NCBI GenBank assembly: GCA_009785765.1
Contig: WQVP01000022.1
Location: 1 to 6,446 of the forward strand
DNA length: 6,446 nt
Direction of reading: 5' to 3'
Source: Alphaproteobacteria bacterium
GTDB lineage: Bacteria > Pseudomonadota > Alphaproteobacteria > Rs-D84
Of the stretch, positions 5,379 through 6,446 are shown in pieces. Position numbers and translations under genes: made by a program. How positions within the stretch are numbered: position 1 is the first letter of the stretch; every line of letters starts with the position of its first letter. The notes below the pieces were generated by a model. That model was not told the origin of the DNA. It was given only the letters and a program-made list of their open reading frames with translations, and did no database searches.

Positions 5379-6446
5379 CTATTGCACAACAATGTCCACT
5401 TTCGCAGTTTGCGATTTATCAACCTCTATCGCCAAAGCCCGACTTCCGGACAATATAACCTGGTGCAAAGTTTCCGGCACTTCTGTGTTTACAATAACTT
5501 TTTCCAGCTTTGCGCCCCCGCCGATTTTACGATCGGTGCGAAGCCCACGAACAAGTTTTATAATATCCAACGCAACAGACATATCACTTACGTCCGTATC
5601 CCATTCTGGCTTAACAGACGGATATTCGGTTAAATGTAAAGTTTCCGGCTTCCCGTTTCCAGTTTCCAGTTTCCTATAAATCTTTTGCCATAACTCCTCT
5701 GTAATAAATGGAATAAATGGTGCGTACAGACCGTATATGGTGCGCAATACTTCCCACAAAGTCCATTGTGCGGCAGTGCGTGATTCATCAGAATATTTTT
5801 CCGGAGCCCAAAATCTGTCTTTGATATATTCCAAATATTGGTCGCAAAAAACGGACCAGAAAAATGTATCAATTTCTTCACGTGCATTGAATGTATCAAA
5901 CCTGTCCATATTTTTTCGCACCGCTGCAATCGTTTTGTTTAGTTCCGACAACACCCATCTGTCTTCAATTGGACGACCGTTCACCGATATCTGTTCACCG
6001 TTCACTGGGTCAAACCCTTCCAGATTCCCAAGTGTATATTTTGACGCATTCCATAATTTCGTTAACAATTTTGTGCCACGTTTAATTTCGTCTTCGCTGT
6101 ATTTTACGTCTTGGCCGATTGGCGTGGTGGATAATTGATAGCGCAAGCTATCTGCACCATATTTTTCAATTAATGCATCAGGCTCTACGCCATTGCCAAG
6201 CGTCTTTGACATTTTTTTGCCAATTTTATCACGAACAATTCCATGAAGACTTACCGTGCGGAAAGGCACGTCGTCCATAATATACATACCCATCATACAC
6301 ATACGAGCAACCCAGAAAAATATAATGTCATATCCTGTGATTAAAATATCTGTTGGATAATATTTCTTTAATTCCGGCGTTTGCTCGGGCCAGCCAAGCG
6401 TTACAAACGGCCACATAGCAGACGAGAACCAAGTATCCAACGTAGA
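5379..6446 (-). CDS. valS: Valyl-tRNA synthetase, C-terminal part, 5' end cut by window
   Basis: ValS charges tRNA-Val with valine using ATP. The last 355 residues are present; the HIGH motif and most of the editing domain lie outside. Numbering from the first residue seen: LDTWFSSAMWPF, the ValS motif after the editing domain, at 3-14; the ATP-binding loop KMSKT at 78-82, where KMSKS is usual; LLTKLWNAS at 127-135; then the anticodon-binding helical domain with FITEELWQ. The block DVKYSEDEIKRGTKLLTKLWNAS resembles archaeal-type more than typical bacterial ValS. The protein ends at VDIVVQ without the C-terminal coiled-coil arm of common bacterial ValS, which fits the same type. Residues 258-269 come from a 7-bp tandem repeat and look like a lineage-specific loop. 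The TTG at 6440 is an internal Leu, not a start. A palindrome follows the stop. Confidence 0.95.
   Translation of the reverse strand, partial: STLDTWFSSAMWPFVTLGWPEQTPELKKYYPTDILITGYDIIFFWVARMCMMGMYIMDDVPFRTVSLHGIVRDKIGKKMSKTLGNGVEPDALIEKYGADSLRYQLSTTPIGQDVKYSEDEIKRGTKLLTKLWNASKYTLGNLEGFDPVNGEQISVNGRPIEDRWVLSELNKTIAAVRKNMDRFDTFNAREEIDTFFWSVFCDQYLEYIKDRFWAPEKYSDESRTAAQWTLWEVLRTIYGLYAPFIPFITEELWQKIYRKLETGNGKPETLHLTEYPSVKPEWDTDVSDMSVALDIIKLVRGLRTDRKIGGGAKLEKVIVNTEVPETLHQVILSGSRALAIEVDKSQTAKVDIVVQ
5640..5674 (-). repeat. Five 7-bp tandem units inside the valS coding region
   Basis: Five heptamers in exact register are seen on the plus strand: AGTTTCC three times, GGCTTCC and CGTTTCC. In valS they encode residues 258-269 of the visible part (RKLETGNGKPET), between EELWQKIY and LHLTEYP. 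The units read GGAAACT on the coding strand, close to the GGAACTA and GGGATTA units of the intergenic arrays. Confidence 0.75.

Noticed and set aside
5188..6138. Plus-strand open frames opposite valS (5188-5679, 5737-6138)
   Set aside because: They lie antisense to a clearly conserved valS sequence and show no translation signals.
6438..6440. TTG as a start codon for valS
   Set aside because: The frame stays open to the window edge, and this Leu lies inside the conserved LDTWFSS motif, so it is internal.

Overview
The window reads as a piece of an ordinary bacterial chromosome with moderately low G+C. I would place it tentatively in the Alphaproteobacteria. The clues are the style of the L34 and GyrA proteins, a palindromic repeat of the TCATCCTCGG...CCGGGGATCC type, and a valyl-tRNA synthetase that looks like the archaeal-type enzyme known from Rickettsia. 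The lineage is inference, because no rRNA or long phylogenetic marker is complete here.

Layout. Positions 1-2183 (minus) hold gyrA, which lacks its 3' end because of the window edge. A divergent promoter region (about 2285-2400) separates it from a plus-strand group. That group is a 131-residue protein of unknown function (2432-2827), a tightly coupled 31-residue membrane microprotein (2829-2924), and rpmH for ribosomal protein L34 with its own promoter (3007-3159). rpmH ends in a REP-like palindrome and a strong terminator. Positions 3233-3341 are non-coding but contain a nested palindrome. The remaining genes are all on the minus strand: an acyl-ACP thioesterase (3342-4070), a lysine-rich unknown protein of 313 residues (4270-5211) and the 3' part of valS (5379-6446).

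The genes do not form one pathway. Housekeeping information genes (gyrA, rpmH, valS) flank a lipid gene and three unknowns. Each transcription unit has a visible sigma-70-type promoter, except valS, whose promoter is outside the window. No phage, IS, CRISPR, tRNA or rRNA was seen.

The most unusual layer is the non-coding DNA. Arrays of degenerate 7-bp units (purine-rich strand roughly RRRAYTW) occur at 2203-2230, 2248-2275, 2927-2954, 4134-4161 and 4207-4241. A related array lies inside the valS reading frame (5640-5674), where it appears to encode an extra low-complexity loop. Two pairs of arrays face each other as inverted repeats; one pair sits in the gyrA leader and can fold by G-U pairing. 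With the palindromes at 3164-3186, 3247-3354 and 5317-5370, this suggests several coexisting families of small dispersed repeats, one of them tolerated in a coding region.
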